64,000 nucleotides of DNA from the NCBI RefSeq assembly GCF_001281485.1, contig NZ_CP012669.1, positions 1,488,001-1,552,000 of the forward strand, read 5' to 3'. A model generated the notes under the pieces. That model searched no databases, was not told the DNA's origin, and was given only the letters and a program-made list of their open reading frames with translations. The stretch's first letter is position 1. Each line of letters starts with the position of its first letter. Below are positions 9,491 through 18,527 of this stretch, piece after piece. A program made the position numbers and the translations under genes. This DNA is from Altererythrobacter epoxidivorans (lineage in GTDB: Bacteria; Pseudomonadota; Alphaproteobacteria; Sphingomonadales; Sphingomonadaceae).

Positions 9491-10681
9491 TTACTTGGTG
9501 ATCTTCGAAACAACGCCCGAGCCGACGGTACGGCCGCCTTCGCGGATAGCGAAGCGGAGACCTTCGTCCATGGCGATCGGTGCGATCAGCTTGACCGAGA
9601 TGGTCACGTTGTCGCCCGGCATGACCATTTCCGTGCCTTCGGGAAGAATGACTTCACCGGTGACGTCGGTCGTGCGGAAGTAGAACTGCGGACGGTAGTT
9701 GGCGAAGAACGGCGTGTGACGGCCACCTTCGTCCTTCGACAGAACGTAGACTTCGGCGCTGAATTCGGTGTGCGGCGTAACCGAACCCGGCTTCGCGAGA
9801 ACCTGGCCACGCTCGACTTCTTCACGGCCAACGCCGCGGATCAGGGCACCGATGTTGTCGCCGGCTTCACCGCGGTCAAGCAGCTTGCGGAACATTTCAA
9901 CGCCGGTAACGGTCGTCTTGGTGGTGTCCTTGATGCCGACGATTTCGACTTCGTCGCCAACGTTCACAACGCCGGTTTCAACGCGGCCGGTAACAACCGT
10001 ACCACGACCCGAGATCGAGAACACGTCTTCGATCGGCATCAGGAAGTCCTTGTCGACCGGACGTTCCGGCTGCGGGATGTGCTCGTCGACAGCCTTCATC
10101 AGTTCGATGATCGAGTTCTTGCCGATTTCGTCGTCACGACCTTCGAGGGCGGCGAGAGCCGAACCCTTGACGATGGCGATGTTGTCGCCGTCGAAGTCGT
10201 AGCTCGAAAGCAGTTCGCGAACTTCGAGTTCAACCAGTTCGAGGATTTCTTCGTCGTCGACCTGGTCAACCTTGTTCATGTAAACGACCAGAGCCGGAAC
10301 GCCGACCTGACGTGCAAGCAGGATGTGCTCGCGGGTCTGCGGCATCGGGCCGTCAGCTGCGTTCACGACCAGGATAGCGCCGTCCATCTGGGCAGCACCG
10401 GTGATCATGTTCTTCACGTAGTCGGCGTGACCCGGGCAGTCGACGTGTGCGTAGTGACGAGCTTCGGTTTCGTACTCGACGTGTGCGGTCGAGATGGTGA
10501 TGCCGCGCTCGCGCTCTTCGGGAGCCTTGTCGATGTTTGCGAAGTCGACAGCAGAACCACCGTAAGTTTCAGCCATCACCTTGGTGATTGCAGCAGTCAG
10601 CGTGGTCTTGCCGTGGTCGACGTGACCGATGGTGCCGATGTTGCAGTGCGGCTTGTTCCGCTCAAATTTTTCCTTAGCCAT
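9491..10681 (-). CDS. tuf: Translation elongation factor Tu
   Basis: EF-Tu delivers aminoacyl-tRNA to the ribosomal A site as a GTP complex. The 396-residue product has G1 GHVDHGKTT near residue 19, G3 [12 protein letters not shown] and G4 NKVD (as [10 protein letters not shown]). Domains 2 and 3 are complete, ending [15 protein letters not shown]. It lies 90 bases after fusA, the usual str operon position; whether a second tuf exists elsewhere cannot be told here. Confidence 0.99.
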   Translation of the reverse strand: MAKEKFERNKPHCNIGTIGHVDHGKTTLTAAITKVMAETYGGSAVDFANIDKAPEERERGITISTAHVEYETEARHYAHVDCPGHADYVKNMITGAAQMDGAILVVNAADGPMPQTREHILLARQVGVPALVVYMNKVDQVDDEEILELVELEVRELLSSYDFDGDNIAIVKGSALAALEGRDDEIGKNSIIELMKAVDEHIPQPERPVDKDFLMPIEDVFSISGRGTVVTGRVETGVVNVGDEVEIVGIKDTTKTTVTGVEMFRKLLDRGEAGDNIGALIRGVGREEVERGQVLAKPGSVTPHTEFSAEVYVLSKDEGGRHTPFFANYRPQFYFRTTDVTGEVILPEGTEMVMPGDNVTISVKLIAPIAMDEGLRFAIREGGRTVGSGVVSKITK

Positions 10682-10771
10682 TTCTCAAATAACCTCTGAG
10701 TTGAAATTGAATCGTTGCGGGAAAGACGGCACCCGCTGAATCAGGCGCCGCCCCTAAACCCTGTCGCCTGC

Positions 10772-12904
10772 TTACGCAAGCTTCTCCTTGACTTCCTGCG
10801 CGACATTCGCCGGCACTTCGTCGTAGTGGCTGAATTGCATCGAGTACTGGGCGCGGCCCTGGGTAAACGAACGCAGCTCATTGACGTAGCCGAACATGTT
10901 CGCGAGCGGCACGTTGGCTTCAACAGCCTGTGCGTTACCGCGACTGTCGGTACCCTGGATCTGACCACGACGGCTGTTAAGATCGCCGATGACGTCGCCG
11001 AGGTAATCTTCGGGAGTCACGACTTCAACCTTCATGATCGGCTCGAGGAGCTTGATACCGGCACGTTCCGCCACTTCGCGCATGGCGCCGCGGCCGGCGA
11101 TTTCGAACGCGATCGCGCTCGAGTCGACGTCGTGGTAGGCACCGTCGTACAGGTTCACCGTGAAGTCGATGATCGGGAAGCCCACGAGATGGCCGCTTTC
11201 GGCCTGTTCGCGGAAACCCTTTTCAATCGCGGGGATGTATTCCTTCGGAATGTTACCGCCCTTGATCTCGTCTTCGAACACGAAGCCCTGACCACGTTCA
11301 CCCGGGGTAACCCGGACCTTGACGCGACCGAACTGGCCCGAACCGCCCGACTGCTTCTTGTGGGTGTAGTCGACGTCGACCGGCTTGCCGAGGTATTCAC
11401 GGTAAGCAACCTGCGGCGCGCCCACGTTGGCTTCGACCTTGAATTCGCGCTTCATGCGATCGACCAGGATGTCGAGGTGAAGCTCGCCCATGCCCTTGAT
11501 GATCGTCTGACCGCTTTCGTGGTCGGTGGTGACACGGAAGCTCGGATCTTCGGCTGCCAGGCGGTTGAGCGCGACGCCCATCTTTTCCTGGTCGGCCTTG
11601 GTCTTGGGTTCCACCGAAAGCTCGATCACCGGCTCGGGGAATTCCATCCGCTCGAGAATGATCGGCTTGGCCGGATCGCACAGCGTGTCACCGGTCGTGG
11701 TTTCCTTCATGCCGGCCAGTGCGACGATGTCGCCAGCGAATGCTTCTTCGATGTCCTCGCGGTTGTTCGAGTGCATCAGCAGCATGCGGCCGATCTTTTC
11801 CTTCTTGTCCTTCACCGAGTTCAGGACCGAGCCCTTGGAGAGCTTGCCCGAATAGATGCGGGTGAAGGTGAGCGAGCCGACGAACGGGTCGTTCATGATC
11901 TTGAAGGCCAGCGCAGCGAAGGGCTCGTCGTCGGAAGACGGACGGGTTTCTTCGACTTCGCTGTCGGGCAGGACGCCCTTGATGGCCGGAACGTCGAGCG
12001 GCGACGGCATGTAGTCGACGACTGCGTCGAGCAGGGGCTGGACGCCCTTGTTCTTGAATGCCGAACCACAGGTAACCGGAACGAAGTCACGCGCCATGGT
12101 GCCCTTGCGGATCAGGCGCTTCAGGGTTGCGACGTCGGGTTCGTTACCTTCGAGGTAAGCTTCCATGACATCGTCGTCCTGTTCGACGGCGGTCTCGATC
12201 AGCTTTTCGCGATATTCGGCAGCCTTGTCGGCAAGGTCGGCCGGGATGTCGACGAATTCGTACTTAGCGCCGAGGTCTTCGGCCTGCCATACGATGCCGC
12301 GGTTGTTGACGAGGTCGACAACGCCCTGGAGGTCGCTTTCCGCGCCGATCGGCAGGTAAAGCACCAGCGGGGTCGCGCCGAGACGGTCGATGATCGACTG
12401 GACGCAGTAGTAGAAGTCCGCACCGGTACGGTCGAGCTTGTTGATGAAGCACATGCGCGGAACGCCGTACTTGTCAGCCTGGCGCCACACGGTTTCGGAC
12501 TGCGGTTCAACGCCGGCAACGCCGTCGAACACGGCAACCGCACCGTCGAGCACGCGCAGCGAACGTTCGACTTCGATGGTGAAGTCGACGTGGCCGGGGG
12601 TGTCGATGATGTTGATGCGGTACTTCGGCATGTCTGCACGCAGGTCTTCGGGAGCCGAACGCGGATCCATGGTCGGATCTTCGGGGGTCCAGAAGGTGGT
12701 CGTTGCAGCCGAGGTAATGGTGATACCGCGTTCCTGCTCCTGCTCCATCCAGTCCATGGTAGCGGCGCCGTCGTGGACTTCGCCGATCTTGTAGGACTTG
12801 CCGGTGTAGTAGAGGATACGCTCGGTCGTGGTGGTCTTGCCGGCATCGATGTGGGCCATGATGCCGATGTTGCGGTACCGCTCAAGCGGATATTCGCGTG
12901 CCAT
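10772..12904 (-). CDS. fusA: Translation elongation factor G
   Basis: EF-G drives translocation of tRNA and mRNA and, with RRF, ribosome recycling. The 710-residue product has G1 AHIDAGKTT near residue 17, [11 protein letters not shown] (switch I), [20 protein letters not shown] (G3 and following helix), and NKLD (G4). All five domains are present, so this is a standard full-length EF-G. The long plus-strand frame opposite it is a coding shadow. Confidence 0.99.
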   Translation of the reverse strand: MAREYPLERYRNIGIMAHIDAGKTTTTERILYYTGKSYKIGEVHDGAATMDWMEQEQERGITITSAATTTFWTPEDPTMDPRSAPEDLRADMPKYRINIIDTPGHVDFTIEVERSLRVLDGAVAVFDGVAGVEPQSETVWRQADKYGVPRMCFINKLDRTGADFYYCVQSIIDRLGATPLVLYLPIGAESDLQGVVDLVNNRGIVWQAEDLGAKYEFVDIPADLADKAAEYREKLIETAVEQDDDVMEAYLEGNEPDVATLKRLIRKGTMARDFVPVTCGSAFKNKGVQPLLDAVVDYMPSPLDVPAIKGVLPDSEVEETRPSSDDEPFAALAFKIMNDPFVGSLTFTRIYSGKLSKGSVLNSVKDKKEKIGRMLLMHSNNREDIEEAFAGDIVALAGMKETTTGDTLCDPAKPIILERMEFPEPVIELSVEPKTKADQEKMGVALNRLAAEDPSFRVTTDHESGQTIIKGMGELHLDILVDRMKREFKVEANVGAPQVAYREYLGKPVDVDYTHKKQSGGSGQFGRVKVRVTPGERGQGFVFEDEIKGGNIPKEYIPAIEKGFREQAESGHLVGFPIIDFTVNLYDGAYHDVDSSAIAFEIAGRGAMREVAERAGIKLLEPIMKVEVVTPEDYLGDVIGDLNSRRGQIQGTDSRGNAQAVEANVPLANMFGYVNELRSFTQGRAQYSMQFSHYDEVPANVAQEVKEKLA

Positions 12905-12940
12905 GTTAAGTCTCCATGAGGGGCAGCCCCCTCGATAAGT

Positions 12941-13411
12941 TTACCAGCGGTAGTGCGAGAAGGCGCGGTTGGCGTCCGCCATGCGGTGCGTGTCTTCGCG
13001 CTTCTTGACGGCATTGCCGCGGTTGTTCGCCGCATCCAGCAGCTCGCCCGAGAGACGGGCAGCCATGGTGGTTTCCGGACGACCGCGAGCGGCACTGATC
13101 AGCCAGCGGATGGCCAGCGCCTGGGCACGCTCGGGGCGAACCTCGACCGGCACCTGGTAGGTCGCACCACCGACGCGGCGGCTGCGGACTTCGACCTGCG
13201 GCTTCACGTTGTTCAGGGCATCGTGGAACAGCTGGACCGGATCGGCCTTCGCCTTGGTTTCGACGGTGTCGAGCGCGCCATAGACGATGCGCTCTGCAGT
13301 GGATTTCTTGCCGTCGAGCATGAGGTTGTTCATGAACTTCGACAGGACCTGATCACCAAACTTGGGATCGGGCAGGATGACCCGCTTTTCGGGACGACGA
13401 CGACGTGACAT
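12941..13411 (-). CDS. rpsG: 30S ribosomal protein S7
   Basis: S7 nucleates assembly of the 30S head and, in E. coli, binds the rpsL-rpsG intercistronic mRNA to repress its own synthesis. The 156-residue product starts [20 protein letters not shown] behind a good AAGGAG. The 146-base gap before it holds a strong hairpin. Confidence 0.99.
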   Translation of the reverse strand: MSRRRRPEKRVILPDPKFGDQVLSKFMNNLMLDGKKSTAERIVYGALDTVETKAKADPVQLFHDALNNVKPQVEVRSRRVGGATYQVPVEVRPERAQALAIRWLISAARGRPETTMAARLSGELLDAANNRGNAVKKREDTHRMADANRAFSHYRW

Positions 13412-13497
13412 TTCGTTTAACTCCTTCGGAGTGCGGCACCACCTCCGTGATGCCTTGCGGCTCCAGCCCGCTCCGCGTTCTCGACCTTTTGGCCGAC

Positions 13498-13530
13498 CAC
13501 CCAGAAGCCACCTGGTTCGGTGGCTGGGTG
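13498..13530 (-). promoter_or_regulatory. Hairpin in the rpsL-rpsG gap, candidate S7 site
   Basis: CACCCAG and GCCACC (plus strand, 13498-13512, with a 2-base AA bulge) pair with GGTGGCTGGGTG (13519-13530) around a 6-base loop, a 12-bp stem. It lies between the rpsL stop and the rpsG start, where S7 feedback acts in E. coli. The assignment is by position and structure only. Confidence 0.35.
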
Positions 13531-13557
13531 ATGCGAATGAGCCTTCCCGCGCCTAAA

Positions 13558-13929
13558 TTACTTCGGACGCTTCGCGCCGTACTTCGAACGGGACTGCTTG
13601 CGGTCCTTGACGCCCTGGGTGTCGAGTACGCCGCGCAGGACGTGGTAACGAACGCCCGGAAGGTCGCGCACACGGCCGCCGCGGATGAGCACAACGCTGT
13701 GCTCCTGCAGGTTGTGGCCTTCGCCCGGGATGTAGGAGATGACTTCGCGCTGGTTCGTCAGGCGCACCTTGGCGACCTTGCGAAGTGCGGAGTTCGGCTT
13801 CTTGGGCGTCGTGGTATAGACGCGGGTGCAAACGCCACGCTTCTGCGGGTTCTGCTCCATCGCAGGGACCTTGGACTTGGTCTTCTGCGGAGTGCGGCCC
13901 TTGCGGACCAGCTGGTTGATAGTCGGCAT
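13558..13929 (-). CDS. rpsL: 30S ribosomal protein S12
   Basis: S12 monitors codon-anticodon pairing; streptomycin resistance maps here. The 123-residue product begins [20 protein letters not shown] and contains the conserved [17 protein letters not shown] and [12 protein letters not shown] motifs. The streptomycin-critical lysines ([20 protein letters not shown] region) look wild type. It is the first gene of the str operon. Confidence 0.99.
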   Translation of the reverse strand: MPTINQLVRKGRTPQKTKSKVPAMEQNPQKRGVCTRVYTTTPKKPNSALRKVAKVRLTNQREVISYIPGEGHNLQEHSVVLIRGGRVRDLPGVRYHVLRGVLDTQGVKDRKQSRSKYGAKRPK

Positions 13930-14238
13930 AAGTACTCTTCACCGTTTGATCTGGTGGAACGATGCTGGTGCCGGGTGGAATGTGCGGGATCGCGCCAGCG
14001 CCAAGCGATGCCGTGGCACCGGAAGGGGCATTTTCGCGCGAGCCTGAAACGCTCCACCCATCGGCCAGCACGGCCACCGGGTTACTTTGACGGCTGCCCC
14101 GAAAGCGTTCCTCGTTTTCAGAGGATCGCCCCAATAGAAAAGAGCCATGCCGCAACAGCGACTGGCCCCCGGGACATGACCGGCAATGTTCAGCTCTATT
14201 GAACACAAGGCGAGTCGAAACCCGCTTCGGTTGGCGCG
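13930..14238 (-). other. Long 5' leader of the str operon, no gene seen
   Basis: About 300 bases lie between the promoter and the rpsL start. Open frames here lack ribosome sites and look non-coding. I see no strong terminator-like structure; role unknown. Confidence 0.5.
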
Positions 14239-14267
14239 CACTTAGTGCTGTTGGGGGGATTGGTCAA
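14239..14267 (-). promoter_or_regulatory. Sigma70-type promoter of the rpsL operon
   Basis: On the minus strand: -35 TTGACC (14267-14262), 17-base spacer, -10 TAAGTG (14244-14239). The near-consensus -35 and exact spacing fit a strong growth-related promoter for rpsL-rpsG-fusA-tuf. Confidence 0.72.
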
Positions 14268-14285
14268 GGGAGGCCAAGGCGATCC

Positions 14286-14561
14286 CTAGCGAAACTCGGC
14301 TAGTATCTGGACAACTCGGCCATCAACTTCAACCGTCCGCACGCTAACCGAAACGTTGTTCATCTGATCCGAATGGCGGAGTTCGAGGCTCTCGGGGTCT
14401 GTTGGCGACCAACCAACTCGCGTCCCCGAGAGCACTCGAACCTGAGATTGAACATAAGCGGTCGCTGTCCGCTTCTGCTCATCTCTCTCTTTCGCTGTCG
14501 CATTTTGTGGAAGGGACCACATCACAAGCGAAAGAAGCACAAGGTACCACTTTCTGACCAT
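14286..14561 (-). CDS. Small exported protein of unknown function
   Basis: The 91-residue product has a clear signal peptide: a basic MVRKW start, a hydrophobic YLVLLSLVMWSL stretch and a likely cut after NATA. The mature part is about 68 residues, hydrophilic, with RVLSGTRVGWSPTDPESLEL and a V-rich end. I recognise no family. An in-frame TTG 14 codons upstream is possible, but the ATG gives the better signal peptide. The gene is lower in GC than the ribosomal block and is divergent from the regulator at 14730. Confidence 0.55.
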   Translation of the reverse strand: MVRKWYLVLLSLVMWSLPQNATAKERDEQKRTATAYVQSQVRVLSGTRVGWSPTDPESLELRHSDQMNNVSVSVRTVEVDGRVVQILAEFR

Positions 14562-14611
14562 GCGCCGATTGTCGCGGTAACTAACCCGAGGAGGCAGTAT
14601 CAAACCGTCAA

Positions 14612-14632
14612 TGTAACGTTACACGGGTGACA
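14612..14632. promoter_or_regulatory. Palindromic operator-like site in a divergent promoter region
   Basis: A perfect 12-base palindrome TGTAACGTTACA (14612-14623) is followed 3 bases later by a third half-site GTGACA (14627-14632). It lies between the divergent genes at 14561 and 14730, a typical place for a regulator to act on its own and a neighbour's promoter. Confidence 0.4.
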
Positions 14633-14729
14633 CCTGCAGGAAACCTTAAGTTTCAATGCGTAAGTCACCCCCCTACCGTCGCGCAAAGTTAATCAACCGT
14701 AGTGAACCTTAACGGCGCGATAAGGAAAA

Positions 14730-16349
14730 ATGGCAGGGGACCAGGGGCCAAACTTTCGGTTTGAGCACCAACTTCGCATCGAAGTTGGGCGCATTCTTGC
14801 CGATCCGACATTCAGGCGGGCACCTGCTCAATGCCAGTTGCTCCGCTTCTTGCTGGCACGGACCGTCAACGGCGGCCGGCCCCCAACACAATACGAAATC
14901 GCAGTCGATGGATTGTCGCGGCCAAGTGATTTCGACGCCGCCAGCGATAGCTATCCACGTGTCCAGATTTCTCGCCTTCGCAAAAACCTCGAAGCCTATT
15001 ACTCCCGAAACAGATCGAAGTTCGGGATGATCGTCGGCCTTGAAGATAACGCCTATCTGCTGACGTTGAAACGGCGCGACAGCGATCAGGAAAGCAAGAG
15101 ATCAAATCCAGATGGCTTCATCCGTTATCCGGAGGACGAAGAGGACGACCGAGGAGCAAAATTGTTCATCCTCACGGTCGGGACATTTCTCGCTGTTGTT
15201 TTCTATCTCGGTTACAAGGCGCTTGACGATATGGGAGCAACCGCGCCTGCATCGTTGGAGCCGCCACGGATCGAACTAGCAGTCAACGACGATCAAGGCA
15301 GCGGCGCCGACACCGATCATTTCGTCGAAATTTCGAAGAGATTATCCGATCGACTGCTTGCCAGTTCGATGGTTTCACGACCCTATACCGAGCAAATCGT
15401 TGGCAAAGATGCTGACTACCTTCTGTCAATCACCTTCGACACAGACGGCGACGGGGTTAGCAAGGCCTATCTCGCGCTTGAAGATAGCGAGAACGACGTT
15501 CTCTATAACGGGACGATCAACGTTGATCCTCAAAATGAATCCCAGTTTCGGAACGACTTGCAAGCAGCCTTGGTTTACCTGACTGCTCCGAACGGCATCA
15601 TTGCCAATGAAGAGCGCAAGACGATCATCGGACAACCAAAGTCTGGGTATCAATGCTTTTTGGCGATTGAGGGTAGGCGAACGCAGGGAAGTGATGCGTC
15701 GACCATTGTGGATCGCTGCCTCGCAGATTTCCCGGATAGCGATTATCGGTCTTTCTGGTTGGCGAGACGGGCTTTCAACGGGTTCCAGCAGTTGGCCGAT
15801 CAAGGCAAGCCTGTCAGCAAGTCGGCTGCTCCATGGCGATCATTGAAGCTGGCACTCGATGCAGATCCCCGAAATCCATATGCGAACTTCGTCGCTGCAA
15901 AAGTTGAATTGGCGGAAGGCAATTGCGACGAAGCCAAACTCTTCATCGAGCGTGCCGAGGAAAAGGGTATTTCTTACCCGACGCTAATCGCAGCAATGGA
16001 GGCAGATGCGTCAGCTTGTCCTAATATCGTCACCTCTTCGAATGCGCGACAGCTTGTGACCTCGATGATCGAGCAGAACCCGTCGCCGGATCCCCTGTTG
16101 CAACTCTATCTCGTCGTTTCTGCGCTCGCAGCAGAGGACATCGAAGCAGCGCGCATGATCGAGAAGCGTAGAAACAAAGATCTGCCGGAAGGTCGCATCG
16201 CAAGCACTGGTGATCTGCTTGGAAAGGCAATTCGCGATCCTGCGTTCGCGGAAAACAATGAAGACACCCTCGCCAAAAGCCTGAGCGTCTTCGTCTGGGA
16301 CAAGCGGGCCGTCCGCAAGATGATCGAGACTGCAAAAAATCAGACCTGA
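14730..16349 (+). CDS. Membrane-anchored winged-helix-type regulator with periplasmic tail
   Basis: The 539-residue product starts with a ~100-residue domain (HQLRIEVGRILADPTF ... QCQLLRFLLARTV ... EIAVDGLSRPSDFDAASDSY ... PRVQISRLRKNLEAYY) that resembles the DNA-binding domain of CadC-like proteins often fused to TPR or cyclase modules. An acidic linker leads to one membrane segment near residues 144-164 (LFILTVGTFLAVVFYLGYKA). The remaining ~370 residues would be periplasmic and look helical and TPR-like (PRNPYANFVAAKVELAEGNC). It may sense an envelope signal and control transcription directly. Start: AAGGA just before the ATG. GC is lower than in flanking genes. Confidence 0.7.
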   Translation: MAGDQGPNFRFEHQLRIEVGRILADPTFRRAPAQCQLLRFLLARTVNGGRPPTQYEIAVDGLSRPSDFDAASDSYPRVQISRLRKNLEAYYSRNRSKFGMIVGLEDNAYLLTLKRRDSDQESKRSNPDGFIRYPEDEEDDRGAKLFILTVGTFLAVVFYLGYKALDDMGATAPASLEPPRIELAVNDDQGSGADTDHFVEISKRLSDRLLASSMVSRPYTEQIVGKDADYLLSITFDTDGDGVSKAYLALEDSENDVLYNGTINVDPQNESQFRNDLQAALVYLTAPNGIIANEERKTIIGQPKSGYQCFLAIEGRRTQGSDASTIVDRCLADFPDSDYRSFWLARRAFNGFQQLADQGKPVSKSAAPWRSLKLALDADPRNPYANFVAAKVELAEGNCDEAKLFIERAEEKGISYPTLIAAMEADASACPNIVTSSNARQLVTSMIEQNPSPDPLLQLYLVVSALAAEDIEAARMIEKRRNKDLPEGRIASTGDLLGKAIRDPAFAENNEDTLAKSLSVFVWDKRAVRKMIETAKNQT

Positions 16350-16679
16350 AGCTGCCCCTCCATGGGCCATCTTCATTTTCCTACTTCGGTCGATTTTGCG
16401 ATGTGAACGGGCATGTCCTGCCCGCTTCGCCTCTCCTGCAGCGCACCCTCGAAAACGGCTGAAGCCTGCGCTTTTTTCGCTTCATGGACTGTGTTCCATG
16501 TGTTCCATCCAGTAGGATTTCCGCCCTCAAGCAGCGAAGCGATAGGGCGGACAAAAATGCCCTCATGTATCGAAGCGTCAGGGCAGCAGGACACCCTCTC
16601 CCAACCCCCTCCATTCCCCGCGCGGCAAAGCGCCGCTATAGTCCCCCCGCACGTCGGGTCGCGACCGGCAGGGGCGAGG
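16350..16679. other. 330-base gap with tandem stem-loops
   Basis: No gene is visible. A weak hairpin with T-rich end follows the upstream stop (16347-16380). Then come two stem-loops, CCGCCCT/AGGGCGG (16521-16550) and TGCCCT/AGGGCA (16558-16585), whose loops both contain CGAAGCG. They would lie in the leader of the acetyltransferase gene. Confidence 0.4.
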
Positions 16680-17264
16680 ATGAGCAGCAAGTCGATCCAC
16701 ACAACGCTCGAAAACGGCACGCCCGTCTGCATCCGCACGATTACGGAGGACGATGGCGAGCTGATGCGCGCCGGGATCGCGCGCATGTCGCAGCGTTCGC
16801 GCTATCTCCGCTTCTTCTCCGGCGCGGCGGCCCCGCCCGACTGGGTGATAGAGCGGCTGGTCCATGCCGACAGCCACACGCACCTTGCCTGGGGTGCGAT
16901 CGACATGTCTCTGCCCGACCGCCCCGCCATCGGCGCGGTCCACGCCTTTCGCCACGAAGAGGACGAGGATTGTGCGGAGTTCTCCGTCGCCATCGTCGAC
17001 GACTATCACGGACTCGGTCTCGGCAAGCTGCTGACCGCCACCATCCTGCTCGATGCGCGGGACGAGGGGATTGCGGGCTTTGCCGTCAGCATCCTCGCCG
17101 ACAATCCGAGCGCGCTCGAGTTCACCCGCTCGCTGGGCGGGCGGCACGTGGGGCACGATGCGGGCGTGTTCGAGCTGAGCCTCGACGTGGAAGAGGCGAT
17201 CGCGCGGCTGCGGGCTAAATGCGATCCGCCGGGAATTGCGGAGGTCTTTGCCGCAATGGAGTGA
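16680..17264 (+). CDS. GNAT-family N-acetyltransferase
   Basis: The 194-residue product has the GNAT fold: N-terminal TPVCIRTITEDD strand, then motif A around residue 110 with the acetyl-CoA loop YHGLGLGKLL, and motif B (NPSALEFTRSLGG). Substrate cannot be told from sequence; RimI-like and small-molecule acetyltransferases share these motifs. The start is chosen at the ATG after GGGGCGAGG; upstream in-frame sequence is not protein-like. Confidence 0.85.
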   Translation: MSSKSIHTTLENGTPVCIRTITEDDGELMRAGIARMSQRSRYLRFFSGAAAPPDWVIERLVHADSHTHLAWGAIDMSLPDRPAIGAVHAFRHEEDEDCAEFSVAIVDDYHGLGLGKLLTATILLDARDEGIAGFAVSILADNPSALEFTRSLGGRHVGHDAGVFELSLDVEEAIARLRAKCDPPGIAEVFAAME

Positions 17265-17491
17265 TGCGAATCGGGCCTTGGGGGCGCACAGGCGGTGCCT
17301 CCCTGCCCTTCTCGCTGGCAAGGAATTTAAGCATGCTTGCGGCTCTTGCGCGGAGATGCGGCAAGACCGCGTTAACCCTCGCATCGCCTGCTGGCAGGGG
17401 TCGCGCGGCGCACGGCAGGCAGGATTGGAGGGGCCCGCGTCAACCTCCCTTAGGGCGCTGGTAACCCTTCCTTCGAACCCGAACTTAGTCC

Positions 17492-17511
17492 CTCCCCGCG
17501 CAAACGGGGGG
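17492..17511 (+). promoter_or_regulatory. Hairpin covering the ribosome site of the LapG-type gene
   Basis: CTCCCCG (17492-17498) pairs with CGGGGGG (17505-17511) around a CGCAAA loop. The right arm is the only purine-rich Shine-Dalgarno candidate before the ATG at 17513, so folding would hide it. Confidence 0.3.
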
Positions 17512-17512
17512 C

Positions 17513-18511
17513 ATGTTCAAGAAGCCTCTCATCCGTGCTGCGACCGCGCTTGGCCTTTGCGCCATGCCTGCCGTGGCAGAGGCCGCCCCGCTGGTGGTGA
17601 CCGTGCCGAGCGCAATGCCGCTCGCCGCGATCGGCGCTTCGCAGGTGAACTGTCCGGCGCGTCCGGCGATCCGTTCGCCCTTCGTCGCGCCGGTGCAGAT
17701 CGCTTCGGGCATGAGCAAGAGCGCAGCGATCCTGGGCGGGCAGCCCAGCGCGCTCGAACGGATGCGGATGCAACAGAATGCGGGCGGCACTCCCGCTGTG
17801 CCCGCAGGGGCCGCATCGCTCGCGCCTGCCCTTCCCGCAGCGAGCGGTGCGGTCCCCCTAGCCGCCATGGGATTCTCCTGCATTTCGCGGGAAGATCGTG
17901 CGGCGACGGGCTCCGTTCCCGGCATCGCCATCCCGCGCCGCGAGACCGTGGCTCAGCCTTCGGGCGGCCGTTTCCTCGGTACGGAGCGGGTGAAGATCGG
18001 TCGCACGCGTTTCGACGCAGAGTGGAAGCGGGTGTCCTCGCGCACCCTTTCCCAACGAGATCTTACGTCCGCCATCGGCGCGATCCCGGCCGACCGCGAC
18101 GAGTTGCTCGGCGAGGTGAACGCCTGGGTAAACCGTTCGATCAGGTACAAGAGCGATCGCCGCGACAGCTGGGCCGATGCCGCGAGCACGCTGGCCAGCC
18201 GGGCGGGCGATTGCGAGGACTATGCCATCCTCAAGATGCAGCTGCTCGGTGCCGCAGGCGTCTCTCCGGATGACATGATGCTGACACTGGCACGCGACAC
18301 CATGCGCCGGCTCGACCACGCCGTGCTGCTCGTGCGTAACGGCGGTGAATGGGTCATGCTCGACATGCAGAGCGACCGCATTGCGCCCGCCTCGATGGAC
18401 TATGGCTATCGTCCGGTGATGAGCTTCGCCGGTGGGGAAAGCTTCCTCCATGGCCGGAAATATGTCGCGCCAGAGGCCGCGCAGCCGCGCCGTCTCGCCC
18501 TCGCCAACTGA
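17513..18511 (+). CDS. LapG-type periplasmic cysteine protease (transglutaminase-like, BTLCP)
   Basis: The 332-residue product has a signal peptide (cut near AVAEA-AP), a ~130-residue low-complexity Ala/Pro-rich region, and a C-terminal BTLCP domain. The catalytic triad is visible: C234 in GDCEDYAILK, H269 in LDHAVLL and D284 in VMLDMQSD. In Pseudomonas, LapG clips the adhesin LapA from the surface when c-di-GMP is low, being held off by LapD. Here the gene converges on a secretion operon for a giant adhesin, which supports such a role. No LapD-like gene lies in the window. I leave the symbol blank because the Ala/Pro-rich N-terminal region differs from classic LapG. Confidence 0.85.
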   Translation: MFKKPLIRAATALGLCAMPAVAEAAPLVVTVPSAMPLAAIGASQVNCPARPAIRSPFVAPVQIASGMSKSAAILGGQPSALERMRMQQNAGGTPAVPAGAASLAPALPAASGAVPLAAMGFSCISREDRAATGSVPGIAIPRRETVAQPSGGRFLGTERVKIGRTRFDAEWKRVSSRTLSQRDLTSAIGAIPADRDELLGEVNAWVNRSIRYKSDRRDSWADAASTLASRAGDCEDYAILKMQLLGAAGVSPDDMMLTLARDTMRRLDHAVLLVRNGGEWVMLDMQSDRIAPASMDYGYRPVMSFAGGESFLHGRKYVAPEAAQPRRLALAN

Positions 18512-18527
18512 GGCAATTCAGGCAGTT

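Noticed and set aside
10715..12919. A 734-codon plus-strand frame opposite fusA
   Set aside because: fusA on the minus strand has every EF-G motif; the opposite frame has none and arises from codon bias.
17465..17485. TTCGAACCC-like T-loop sequence hinting at a tRNA
   Set aside because: No acceptor, D or anticodon stems can be drawn around it.
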